Shown: one piece after another, positions 1 through 6,513 of the stretch
Layout: each line of letters opens with the position of its first letter
Numbering within the stretch: the first letter of the stretch is position 1
NCBI GenBank assembly: GCA_036272915.1
Contig: DATAXV010000064.1
Location: forward strand, 1-22,701
Source of the DNA: DATAXV01 sp036272915
GTDB taxonomy: Bacteria > Chloroflexota > Dormibacteria > Dormibacterales > Dormibacteraceae
Direction: 5' to 3'
DNA: 22,701 nt
Position numbers and translations under genes: made by a program
Notes under the pieces: model-generated
Database searches by the model: none
What the model was told of the DNA's origin: nothing
Seen by the model: the letters and a program-made list of their open reading frames with translations, nothing else

Positions 1-249
1 ATCGGCTTCATCGACGTCCCCGTCGTCTACTTCAGCGTCGACTGGTGGCGCACGCTGCACCCCGGCCACGTCCTGCTCACCGGGGCGCTGACCCCGAAGA
101 TGCTGCAGACCTTCCTGCTCACCCAGCTGGTGATGTTCTTCTTCGCCGCCGTCCTGGTCGCGATTCGCTACCGGATCGAGGTGCGCCGCGACGCCCGGGT
201 CGAGGAGGAGGCGCACCTGGCCCTGCAGCTCGCGACGGAGGCGCGCTGA
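1..249 (+). CDS. ccmC: Cytochrome c biogenesis protein CcmC, C-terminal part (5' end outside window)
   Basis: The frame is open from base 1 to the TGA at 247-249 and gives the last 82 residues of a membrane protein. It starts with IGFIDVPVVYFSVDWWRTLH, which matches the conserved late segment of CcmC/CcsA-type heme-handling proteins, where a FSVxWWxTLH motif carries a conserved heme-associated histidine. A hydrophobic helix (TFLLTQLVMFFFAAVLVAI) follows, then a charged cytoplasmic tail. CcmC is an inner-membrane protein that presents heme to CcmE in system I cytochrome c maturation. A GGAGG at 237-241 inside its 3' end serves the next gene, so the two are translationally linked. The missing 5' end prevents a check of the WWD heme motif. 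The family call is confident because motif, topology and the ccmD-like neighbour agree. Confidence 0.85.
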   Translation: MGFIDVPVVYFSVDWWRTLHPGHVLLTGALTPKMLQTFLLTQLVMFFFAAVLVAIRYRIEVRRDARVEEEAHLALQLATEAR

Positions 250-250
250 G

Positions 251-340
251 ATGATGTACCTGATCCTGGCCTACGCCGCCGCCGCCGTCATCCTCGGCGG
301 CTTTCTGGCGATGTCGATCCTCCAGCTCCGGAGCCGCTGA
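251..340 (+). CDS. ccmD: CcmD-like small heme exporter membrane protein, 29 aa
   Basis: A 29-residue ORF begins with ATG one base after the ccmC stop, with GGAGG at 237-241 nine bases upstream. It is a single hydrophobic helix (YLILAYAAAAVILGGFLAM) followed by a short polar and basic tail (SILQLRSR). That is the normal plan of CcmD, the small membrane subunit that helps release holo-CcmE from the CcmABC complex. It is at the short end for the family, which is poorly conserved, so the call rests on size, hydrophobicity and position directly after ccmC. The downstream reductase begins one base after its stop, so all three genes probably sit on one transcript. Confidence 0.72.
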   Translation: MMYLILAYAAAAVILGGFLAMSILQLRSR

Positions 341-341
341 C

Positions 342-1481
342 GTGCCCGACCGGATCGTCGTCGTCGTCGGTGGCGGCGTCGCCGCCCAGGGGGCCGTGTC
401 CGGGCTGCGCCGCGCCGGCCACACCGGCGAGGTGGTGCTGATCGGGGACGAGGAGGAGCCCCCCTACCAGCGCCCGCCGCTCTCCAAGCGATACCTGGTG
501 GAGGAGCTGCCGCGCTCCTTCCTGCACCTCCCCACCCCCGACTGCGAGCTGCGCCTCGGCGACCGCGTCGAGGAGCTCGAGCCGGACGCCCACCGGGTGC
601 GGCTGGCCGGCGGCGACGTCATCGAGTACTCCTCGCTGCTGCTCGCCACCGGCAGCCGGCCGCGCACGCTGCCCGGCTACGAGGGGGCGGGCACGCTGCG
701 CCGGGTCGAGGACGCCGAGCGCCTGCGATCACTGCTCAACGAGGACGAGACGATCAGCATCATCGGGGCCGGCTTCATCGGCTGCGAGGTGGCCGCCGCG
801 GCCAGGGCCAGGGAGGTCCCGGTGCGCGTCCACGACCGTCTCGACCAGCCCATGGAACGCGTCCTCGGACCCGAGCTGGGCGACCTGCTCGCCGAGCACC
901 ACCGCCGCCACGGTGTGGAGCTGCGGCTGGGCTCGACCGAGCTGCCCGAGCCGGGGGAACGCGTCCTGGTCGCGGTCGGGACCGCCCCCAACCAGGAGCT
1001 CGCCGAGCGGGCGGGCATCGACTGCGACGGCGGCGTGCTGGTCGACGAGTACGGACGCTCCTCGGCACCCGGCGTCTTCGCCGCCGGCGACTGCGCCCGC
1101 TTCCACAGCCCGCACTTCGGCGACCGCATCCGGATCGAGCACTTCCAGACCGCCCAGCGGCACGGGACCGCGATCGGCAGGGTGATGGCCGGGGACGAGA
1201 CGCCCTTCGCGCAGGTGCCCTGGTTCTGGTCGGATCAGTACGACCTCAACCTGCAGTACCTGGGCGGCGGCCTGTCCTGGGACCGGCTGGTCTTCCGGGG
1301 CAGCATCGGGGACCCGACCTTCACCGCCTTCCAGCTCCACGAGGGGAGGGTGCGCGGGGTCCTCGGCTGGAACGACGGCAGGACCGTCTCCCAGATCCGG
1401 CGGCTGATGGACGCCGGCGTCGAGCTCGACCCCGAGAAGCTGGCCGATCCCACCACCGATCTGAAGCAGCTCGGCCGCTGA
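342..1481 (+). CDS. FAD-dependent NAD(P)H oxidoreductase (ferredoxin/rubredoxin reductase type)
   Basis: A 379-residue protein begins at GTG 342 with GGAG at 330-333, eight bases upstream. It has the two-dinucleotide fold of oxygenase-coupled NAD(P)H:ferredoxin reductases. An N-terminal FAD loop (GGGVAAQGA, about residues 10-18) is followed by PYQRPPLSK (41-49), the LATGSRPR strand (101-108), the NAD(P)H loop GAGFIGCEVAA (142-152) and the second FAD motif APGVFAAGDCA (242-252). The C-terminal PWFWSDQYDLNLQYLG (293-308) is typical of the reductase C-terminal domain. The family passes electrons from NAD(P)H to a small iron-sulfur protein, and the partner is not in this window. The stretch between the NAD motif and the second FAD motif is somewhat shorter than in many relatives. 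It directly follows ccmD, so it may share the cytochrome c maturation transcript; a role there is only inference. Confidence 0.88.
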   Translation: MPDRIVVVVGGGVAAQGAVSGLRRAGHTGEVVLIGDEEEPPYQRPPLSKRYLVEELPRSFLHLPTPDCELRLGDRVEELEPDAHRVRLAGGDVIEYSSLLLATGSRPRTLPGYEGAGTLRRVEDAERLRSLLNEDETISIIGAGFIGCEVAAAARAREVPVRVHDRLDQPMERVLGPELGDLLAEHHRRHGVELRLGSTELPEPGERVLVAVGTAPNQELAERAGIDCDGGVLVDEYGRSSAPGVFAAGDCARFHSPHFGDRIRIEHFQTAQRHGTAIGRVMAGDETPFAQVPWFWSDQYDLNLQYLGGGLSWDRLVFRGSIGDPTFTAFQLHEGRVRGVLGWNDGRTVSQIRRLMDAGVELDPEKLADPTTDLKQLGR

Positions 1482-1521
1482 GCGGCGTCCTCGCGGCCGG
1501 TGCCGGTCGCCCGACTCCGGG

Positions 1522-1626
1522 TCAGGAGTTCGAGGCGGAGCCGGCGCCCGCACGGTGGGCCTGGAACAGGCCAGGCCGTGTCACGACCCCCCCTCGGCCC
1601 ATCCCGCTGAACTCCTGATCCGCCTC
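1522..1626 (+). promoter_or_regulatory. Candidate structured leader: two interleaved complementary segment pairs
   Basis: The block TCAGGAGTTC (1522-1531) is exactly complementary to GAACTCCTGA (1609-1618). The adjacent block GAGGCGGA (1532-1539) is exactly complementary to TCCGCCTC (1619-1626). The order of the partners is crossed, so the pairings interleave instead of nesting. Between them lies a hairpin GGCCTG-gaa-CAGGCC (1558-1572). A further hairpin CCATGT-cgttc-ACATGG is at 1643-1659. The element lies upstream of the MetE-like gene. It does not match the SAM or cobalamin riboswitch consensus sequences that I know. Function is inferred only from pairing and position. Confidence 0.4.
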
Positions 1627-1751
1627 CTCGCGCCGATCGCCGCCATGTCGTTCACATGGAGGTCGCGTTCAGTGGCACCGCGGGGCGGATCCGGATAGCC
1701 TCGTGGTCGTGACCTGCGCGCGGCGGTCTGTCCCACGCGGTACCGGCAAGG

Positions 1752-1758
1752 AAAGGAG
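1752..1758 (+). promoter_or_regulatory. Ribosome binding site that favours the ATG at 1768
   Basis: AAAGGAG at 1752-1758 lies nine bases before ATG 1768 but only three before ATG 1762. Spacing favours 1768 as the translation start of the MetE-like gene. Confidence 0.6.
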
Positions 1759-1767
1759 TGGATGAGG

Positions 1768-2895
1768 ATGGCACAGCGACGCATGAGCGAACTCGCGGGA
1801 AGGCTCTTTCCCGCGTCCTTCGTCGGTTCCTATCCCCGCCCGGCCTGGTTCACCCACAACCTGGGCGGCAGGGACATCCTGGAGGCGCTGCGAGACGAGG
1901 ACTTCGCCGAGGCCTACCGCGACGGGATCCGAGCGATGCTCGGGGACCAGGAGGAGGCGGGTCTGGACGTGCTCTGCGACGGCCATCTCTGGTACGACCG
2001 CCATCAGGGCTTCATCGCCTCCTTCGCCCTCTACAACCTGGAGCGCATGGACGGCGTCGAGATCAAGCCTCGGTTCGACGCCGGCAAGATCGGCAATGGG
2101 ACGATCGTCGACCGAACCCTGGAGGACAGCGGGTTGACGGACGTGTTCGGGGCCATGAACGCCGATATGGCCGTGGTCGGCCCGGTCGGCCGCGGCTCCC
2201 TCCATCACAGCGTGAACTGGAGCCTGGCCCAGGCCCAGGCCCCGAGGCCGGTCAAGGCACAGTTCGCGATGGGACCCATCGAGCTCTCGACCGTAGTGGC
2301 GGACCGGCACTACAACGACCGTCGGGCGCTGCTCCGCGACCTGGCCGAGATCTTCCATGCCGAGCTGCTCGAGGCGGTCGCCCTGGGCGCTCGGGTGATC
2401 GAGCTCGACGATCTCATCTTCATCGCCCCCCAGGACGAGTGGGCCTACGACGTCGAGATCCTGAACCGCGTCTTCGAGGGCGTCGACGCGTACAAGATCT
2501 GGCACTGCTGCCACGGCGGCACCCCGGCGCCGGTCGGCATGGCCCCCTACAAGGCGATGTTCCCCTACGTCAAGGACCTCCAGGTCGACTCCTTCGACTG
2601 GTCGTTCGCTCAGACCGGCTTCCCCGATGACGAGCTGGCGCTCTTCGCCACCCCGGGCTTCGACAAGGACCTGGGCCTCGGGGTCATCAGCAACAAGAAC
2701 TACCTGCTCGAGAGCCCCCAGGAGGTGGCGGACGGGATCCGCAAGGCGTGTCGCCACATCGACCCGGCCCGCATCCATCTGACCAGCGATTGCGGCCTCT
2801 TCGCGTACTCACGAGTGGCGGCCAAGGCGAAGCTCAAGGCGATGGTGAAGGGCGCCGCGCTGGTCCGCGCCGAGGTCCTCCCCGCTTCCGTCTGA
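1768..2895 (+). CDS. Cobalamin-independent methionine synthase (MetE) C-terminal-domain family protein
   Basis: A 375-residue protein (377 from the alternative ATG at 1762) corresponds to the catalytic C-terminal TIM barrel of MetE with no N-terminal repeat. It opens with FVGSYPRP, the usual start of the fold. Later elements are IELDD (about 211-215, the position of the substrate-binding IDEP strand), HCC (His246, Cys248, the H-x-C zinc pair), and SDCGL (Cys342, the last zinc cysteine). The position of the third ligand, Glu in MetE (IETS), reads FDWS here, so it appears to be Asp277. Members of this core group transfer methyl groups between thiols and a range of donors. The substrate is not readable: homocysteine, or a sulfonate or glycine-betaine-like compound, could be involved. 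It stands alone after a 280-base leader and converges on the Nudix gene 13 bases away. Confidence 0.8.
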   Translation: MAQRRMSELAGRLFPASFVGSYPRPAWFTHNLGGRDILEALRDEDFAEAYRDGIRAMLGDQEEAGLDVLCDGHLWYDRHQGFIASFALYNLERMDGVEIKPRFDAGKIGNGTIVDRTLEDSGLTDVFGAMNADMAVVGPVGRGSLHHSVNWSLAQAQAPRPVKAQFAMGPIELSTVVADRHYNDRRALLRDLAEIFHAELLEAVALGARVIELDDLIFIAPQDEWAYDVEILNRVFEGVDAYKIWHCCHGGTPAPVGMAPYKAMFPYVKDLQVDSFDWSFAQTGFPDDELALFATPGFDKDLGLGVISNKNYLLESPQEVADGIRKACRHIDPARIHLTSDCGLFAYSRVAAKAKLKAMVKGAALVRAEVLPASV

Positions 2896-2908
2896 GCCAC
2901 GCCCGGCA

Positions 2909-3520
2909 CTACGACCGACCGGCATCCTCGGCGCGGGCGGCTGCGATCGCGGGCAGCAGCCCGGCCAGGAGGCCGGCGGTCAGGCCCCAGATCACCTGGC
3001 CGTCGACGGGCAGGTTGGGTCCCGGCCAGGGCCTGTTCTGATGCCAGGCGGCGCGGTCCAGAAGCCGGTCCAGGGGCACCTCGAGGACGGCGGTGAGCTC
3101 CCCCGGATCGGCGGCGAACGGCTCCGGCTCATGGGCCAGCCAGGCGATGAAGGGCACCACCGAGTAGTTGGAGATGGCCGCGTAGACGGGCGGCCCGGCG
3201 CCCAGCGCCTGAAGCGAGGCGCCATCGACGCCGATCTCCTCCTCCGCCTCCCGGGCCGCCGCCGCCCAGGCGTCCTCGCCCTGGTGCAGGCCGCCGCCGG
3301 GAAGAGCCACTTGACCCGGATGGGAGGGGGCGTCGGCCCGCCGCACGACGAAGGGGACTCGCCATTCCCCCGCCTTTCGGTACAGTATCGCTGTCACGGC
3401 AGCGGGGCGGGCGCCACGTCGGAAGGCGCCCCAACCAGAGAGCGGAAGCAGGTGTGCGGCCAGGGATGCGGGGAACCCTGGTTTTTGGTATGCCAGATCG
3501 TACATGACGCGGGGAGTCAT
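2909..3520 (-). CDS. Nudix hydrolase, CoA-pyrophosphatase (NudL-like) type
   Basis: A 203-residue protein contains a complete Nudix box, G-x5-E-x7-RE-x-EE-x-G-V, at residues 76-98 (GGLHQGE ... REAEEEIGV). Glu91, Glu94 and Glu95 are placed to bind the metal. Immediately before it, VVRRADAPSHPGQVALPGG resembles the LLTxR...GQxxFPGG signature of the NudL/Nudt7 coenzyme A diphosphatases, which cleave CoA to phosphopantetheine and 3',5'-ADP. The ATG at 3520 was chosen because an upstream in-frame start at 3601 would lie deep inside the divergent gene. ATG 3505 is also possible. Neither start has a Shine-Dalgarno sequence, but TAGCTT lies five bases before ATG 3520 on this strand, so a leaderless mRNA is plausible. 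CoA specificity is inference. Confidence 0.85.
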   Translation of the reverse strand: MTPRVMYDLAYQKPGFPASLAAHLLPLSGWGAFRRGARPAAVTAILYRKAGEWRVPFVVRRADAPSHPGQVALPGGGLHQGEDAWAAAAREAEEEIGVDGASLQALGAGPPVYAAISNYSVVPFIAWLAHEPEPFAADPGELTAVLEVPLDRLLDRAAWHQNRPWPGPNLPVDGQVIWGLTAGLLAGLLPAIAAARAEDAGRS

Positions 3521-3539
3521 TGGGTAAGCTACGCCTTGA
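3521..3539. promoter_or_regulatory. Very short divergent start region, probably leaderless transcripts
   Basis: Only 19 bases separate the Nudix ATG (3520, minus) and the ATG of the 114-aa protein (3540, plus). On the minus strand TAGCTT ends five bases before the ATG. On the plus strand TAAGCT at 3525-3530 ends nine bases before the ATG. Neither gene has a Shine-Dalgarno sequence. Two overlapping -10 elements driving leaderless mRNAs is the simplest reading. Confidence 0.35.
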
Positions 3540-3884
3540 ATGATTGATGAGACGAATCTGAAGATAGGTGAGATGCGTGAGCGCATCCAACAGGCGAACA
3601 CGCGAAGGTACGCCTTCTACACGATGCTCCACACCACAGACCGCATCCTCTGGCGGCTGGAGGAGATGAACCGGGACGGCCAGAAGACCCTGACCCCTGG
3701 CGAGCGCACCGAGATCGGGCGGAAGCTGTCCGAGCTGCCGGCGCGGGTGCTGGACGTCTTCCAGGACTCGGAGCAGGTGCAGACCGTGCTCGACTCGATC
3801 TTCGAGATGCAGGAGCGGCTGTTCCGCTGGCGCGACCCGGAGTGGGACCACAACGATGATGATCTGGAGCGCCTCGCCGGCTGA
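3540..3884 (+). CDS. Hypothetical 114-aa helical protein
   Basis: I do not recognise this protein. It is soluble, charged and predicted largely alpha-helical by eye, with heptad-like stretches such as IGEMRERIQQANTRR (9-23), DRILWRLEEMNRD (33-45) and EQVQTVLDSIFEMQERLFRW (77-96). The tail is acidic (DPEWDHNDDDLERL). There is no signal peptide, membrane segment or cysteine. Codon use resembles its neighbours and third positions are GC-rich, which supports real coding. It starts at ATG 3540 without a Shine-Dalgarno sequence; an internal ATG at 3573 is possible. It lies 33 bases upstream of a DtxR-family gene on the same strand, so the two may be co-transcribed. An adaptor or regulator role would be a guess. 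Confidence 0.65.
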   Translation: MIDETNLKIGEMRERIQQANTRRYAFYTMLHTTDRILWRLEEMNRDGQKTLTPGERTEIGRKLSELPARVLDVFQDSEQVQTVLDSIFEMQERLFRWRDPEWDHNDDDLERLAG

Positions 3885-3912
3885 GCGCGAGCTCAGCCGC
3901 AGAGGCCTGAGC
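3881..3912 (+). promoter_or_regulatory. Three alternating half-sites (CTGAGC/GCTCAG) before the DtxR-like gene
   Basis: CTGAGC (3881-3886), GCTCAG (3891-3896) and CTGAGC (3907-3912) form two mutually exclusive 6-bp hairpins, or a DNA dyad with a repeated half-site. The first half-site overlaps the stop codon of the 114-aa gene. The element ends five bases before the DtxR-like start, so it could be an autoregulatory operator or a weak attenuator. This is inferred from symmetry alone. Confidence 0.35.
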
Positions 3913-3917
3913 GGTAG

Positions 3918-4610
3918 ATGACGGTCGAAGAGGCCGAGGCGCAGGCGCCCTCGGTCGTTGTCGGTCGGTATCTCGAGGCCATCTTCTACATGGATGGCGA
4001 GGGCGAGGTCTGTCGCAGCGCCCGGCTCGCCGACTGGCTCGGCGTCAGCCGGCCCACGGTCACCATCGCCCTCCGGCGGATGACCCGCGACGGCATGGTC
4101 CGAATCAACAACCGGAAGGAGATCGAGCTCACCGATCGGGGGCGGGAGGCGGCGGCCGCGATCGTCCGGCGCCACCGCATCATGGAGCGCTGGCTGACCG
4201 ACGCCCTTGGCCTCGACTGGGTGACCGCGGACGAGGAGGCGGCCCGCCTCGAGCACGCCGTCTCCGAGGTCGTCGAGGCCGCGCTCTGGGAGAAGCTGGG
4301 CAACCCCCTGACCTGCCCCCATGGCAACCCCATCCCCGGGCACGCCGACGTCGACCGCCGCGAGCGGCGGCTGTCGATGCTGGCCGAGGGCGAGGTCGCG
4401 CAGGTCTCGCGCATCTCCGAGGTCGCCGAGCGTGAGGCGCCGGTGCTGCTCGGCTACCTGGCCGACCGCAATCTCGTGCCCAGGGCCCGGCTCCGCATCG
4501 AGGAGGTCGACCCGATCGGGAAGACCCTGCGCCTCCGGGTGAAGAGCCGCCCGGTGACACTCAGCCACGAGACCGCGTCCAGGGTCTGGGTGGTGCCCGC
4601 CTCCGACTGA
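3918..4610 (+). CDS. DtxR/MntR-family metal-dependent transcriptional regulator with FeoA-like C-terminal domain
   Basis: A 230-residue protein has an N-terminal winged helix (VGRYLEAIFYM at 15-25, LADWLGVSRPTVTIALRRM at 37-55), a dimerisation/metal domain (RRHRIMERWL 84-93, EEAARLEHAVSEVVE 106-120), the LTCPHGNPIPG segment (131-141) and a FeoA/SH3-like C-terminal domain (about 154-228). The family binds DNA when loaded with Fe(II) or Mn(II) and represses uptake genes. His86 and Glu90 match DtxR His79 and Glu83, and Glu112-His113 match Glu105-His106. However, the position of primary-site Met10 (Asp8 in MntR) is Arg17, Cys102 is Ala109, and His98 is Asp105. The metal site is therefore atypical. 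ATG 3918 has no strong ribosome binding site, in keeping with coupling to the preceding gene. Confidence 0.87.
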   Translation: MTVEEAEAQAPSVVVGRYLEAIFYMDGEGEVCRSARLADWLGVSRPTVTIALRRMTRDGMVRINNRKEIELTDRGREAAAAIVRRHRIMERWLTDALGLDWVTADEEAARLEHAVSEVVEAALWEKLGNPLTCPHGNPIPGHADVDRRERRLSMLAEGEVAQVSRISEVAEREAPVLLGYLADRNLVPRARLRIEEVDPIGKTLRLRVKSRPVTLSHETASRVWVVPASD

Positions 4611-4663
4611 AGCCGTCGCTCCCCGAGCCCGAACCGCGGAGGTATGGGCCATCATGGCGGGGC

Positions 4664-5646
4664 GTGAGCGGCGGCCGAAGGACGCGGACGGCGGGTTCCC
4701 AGCTCTGCTGGTGCGGCAGTGGCGATCGGTTGCGGCGCTGCCACGGGCCCTTCGACAGGTCCGGCCCCGGCGCCGACCTGCTGCTGGCCGCCCACCCCTT
4801 CTCCTGGGCGGTGCGACCGGAGCCGACCGCCCCGAGGCGGGAGGCGCCACCGGGCGTGCTCGCCCCCGACTACGCGGTCACCGGCCGGCCTCGCATCGGG
4901 GAGTCCGGTGATGTCCGTTCCGAGGCCGAGATCGAGGCCCTTCGCGGCGCCTCCCGTCATGCGGCGGAGCTGCTGCGGATGCTGGTTGAGGCCGTCGTCC
5001 CCGGCGTCACCACCGACGAGCTCGACACCCTCGCCTACGAGGGGTGCCGCCGCCGGCGGATCTATCCCAGCCCGCTGAACTACCGGGGCTATCCGAAGTC
5101 GATCTGCACCTCGGTCAACGAGGTCATCTGCCACGGCATTCCCGACGGGCGCCGGCTCCGCTCCGGCGACACCGTCAACCTCGACGTGACCGTCTTCGCC
5201 GGCGGCGCCCACGGCGACTGCTCGAGCACCGTCTGCGTCGGCCGCGTGAACCCGATCGCGCGGCGGCTGGTCGACACGGCCAGGTCCTGTCTCGAGGCCG
5301 GCGTCGAGGCGGTCGCGCCGGGCAGCCCTTCTCCGCCATCGGCCGGGCCGTCGAGGCGATCGCGGCCGGCGCCGGCTACTCGGTGGTCCGTGACTTCGTC
5401 GGCCACGGCATCGGCCCGGTGTTCCACAACGGGCTCCAGGTCTTCCACCACCACGACCCCAACCAGACCCGGCCGATGGAGCCGGGCATGGTCTTCACCG
5501 TCGAGCCGATGATCAACGCCGGCACCCATCGAGCTCACGTCTGGCCCAACGGCTGGACCGCGGTCACCGCCGACCTGGCCCGCTCGGCGCAGTTCGAGCA
5601 CACCGTGCTCGTCACCGAGGGCGGCGTCGAGGTTCTGACCGGATAG
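4664..5646 (+). pseudogene. map: Methionine aminopeptidase with N-terminal SEC-C zinc motif, interrupted by a -1 frameshift
   Basis: Two overlapping frames together encode one type I methionine aminopeptidase, which removes initiator Met from nascent proteins. The first (GTG 4664) starts with a SEC-C zinc motif (CWCGSG...CHG, residues 16-28), found in actinobacterial-type MAPs and linked to ribosome contact. The catalytic core then begins at about residue 80, with YPKSICTSVNEVICHGIP and the metal ligands in NLDVTVFAGGAHGDCSS. Near 5321-5324 the frame is lost: reading ...VAPGSPSPPS should be VAPGQPFSAIGRAVE, which continues in the other frame. The second part carries the remaining ligands: GHGIGPVFH, FTVEPMI and QFEHTV. 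One missing C in GGGC(C)AGCCC explains everything. No other decay is visible, so a sequencing error or very recent mutation is as likely as a true pseudogene. The restored length is 327 residues. Confidence 0.85.
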
Positions 5647-5673
5647 GCCCCGGCCGCTCACTGCGGCCAGGGC
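5647..5673. terminator. Bidirectional terminator-like hairpin between map and the RIO kinase gene
   Basis: GCCCCGGCCGC (5647-5657) and GCGGCCAGGGC (5663-5673) pair over 10 of 11 positions around the loop TCACT. The hairpin begins one base after the map stop codon and covers the 3' end of the convergent RIO kinase gene. No T-run follows on either strand, so intrinsic termination strength is uncertain. Confidence 0.5.
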
Positions 5674-6392
5674 ACGAACGAGACGAGATCGGCGAAGACC
5701 TCCTCGGCGTCGCAGTCGACGCCGCGGGCCGAGAAGAAGCGGCACACGTTGGCGACGTCCCGATGGAGGAACTCCAGATCGGAGCCGTTGGGGCCGAGGT
5801 CGACCGCCTGCGGGAAGTCGATCGCGATCAGGCGGCGATGCCAGACCAGCAGGTTGTACGGGGAGAGGTCGGCGTGGACGACACCGGAGCGGACCATGAT
5901 CCGGAGCAGCTCACGGCACTGCCGCCAGAGGTCCGGGTAGTCGAGGGCGCCTGATCTTGCCGCCTCGACCAGACGGGGCGCGGCGAGCTCGAGGGTGCCC
6001 ATGTACTCCATGGTCATCTCGGCGCCGTCGCAGTCGATGGGGTAGGGGACGGCCGCGCCCGCCTGCCAGAGCCGGCGCAGCATTCGGTGCTCGTGCCGGG
6101 CCCACTGGACGGCCCGCATCCTCATGCCCGCGCGCGAACCCTGGGCCATGGCCAGGTCGACGCGGCGCTCGCCGGTCCTCCGGCCGGCCCGGTAGGCGGC
6201 GTCGTTGTGGAACGTGCGGTGCTCCAGGCTTCGGTAGACCTTTCGGGCGAGCAGGTGCCCGCGCTCGCCGAGGCGCCGCTCGACGAGATGGGTGTCCGCC
6301 TCCTTGCCGGTCTTGATCAGCCCGAGCTCGGTGTCGACGGCCTCCGGGCTGGTGATCAGCCACGAGGGAGGCCTGCGCAGGTTTCGCTGCAC
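5658..6392 (-). CDS. RIO1-like serine/threonine protein kinase
   Basis: A 244-residue protein of the RIO kinase family starts at GTG 6392, with GAGGAG ten bases upstream on its strand. The ATP-binding motif is IKTGKEAD (26-33; the family's STGKEA loop), the ATP-contacting lysine is Lys51 in LARKVYR, and the catalytic loop is HADLSPYNLL (173-182; Asp175, Asn180). The metal-binding DFG equivalent is IDFPQAVD (191-198; Asp192). All catalytic positions are present and the length is normal for bacterial members. In archaea and eukaryotes RIO1 acts in small-subunit ribosome maturation; the role of bacterial versions is poorly known. It converges on map with 11 bases between stops. Upstream on the same strand are a mini-ORF and a well-formed promoter. 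Confidence 0.88.
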   Translation of the reverse strand: MQRNLRRPPSWLITSPEAVDTELGLIKTGKEADTHLVERRLGERGHLLARKVYRSLEHRTFHNDAAYRAGRRTGERRVDLAMAQGSRAGMRMRAVQWARHEHRMLRRLWQAGAAVPYPIDCDGAEMTMEYMGTLELAAPRLVEAARSGALDYPDLWRQCRELLRIMVRSGVVHADLSPYNLLVWHRRLIAIDFPQAVDLGPNGSDLEFLHRDVANVCRFFSARGVDCDAEEVFADLVSFVPWPQ

Positions 6393-6450
6393 TCAGAAAG
6401 ACTCCTCTGGTCAGGCGCTCTCCGCCTGCCCGGGGAGGGAGACTCGGCGG

Positions 6451-6513
6451 CTACCGCGCGATGTGGCTCCAGGAGGCGAGAGCGCGTGGACGGTGCCGGT
6501 TGTGCTCCATCAC
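6451..6513 (-). CDS. Putative leader mini-ORF (20 aa) upstream of the RIO kinase
   Basis: On the minus strand an exceptionally good Shine-Dalgarno sequence, AAAGGAGGT (plus coordinates 6520-6528), lies six bases before GTG 6513 and nine bases before ATG 6510. The frame gives a 19- or 20-residue peptide ending in TAG at 6451-6453: MEHNRHRPRALASWSHIAR from the ATG. It is basic, with three histidines and five arginines. The stop lies 58 bases before the RIO kinase start, and a sigma70-type promoter precedes it. A translated leader peptide or a small protein is plausible. At this length coding potential cannot be proven, so the call rests on the ribosome binding site and promoter. Confidence 0.45.
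   Translation of the reverse strand: MMEHNRHRPRALASWSHIAR

Noticed and set aside
1482..1761. SAM or cobalamin riboswitch before the MetE-like gene
   Set aside because: I looked for the B12 box and S-box core motifs and did not find them; only the unassigned interleaved pairing is present.
3129..4850. 573-codon open frame on the minus strand over the DtxR-like gene
   Set aside because: It runs antisense through the Nudix, 114-aa, DtxR and map genes with no recognisable domain.
4654..4911. ATG 4654 with GGAGG (4638-4642) opening an 85-codon frame
   Set aside because: The frame leaves the SEC-C and aminopeptidase sequence, which is in the frame of GTG 4664. The peptide is arginine/proline-rich shadow sequence. 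The good ribosome binding site before it does leave the true map start slightly uncertain.
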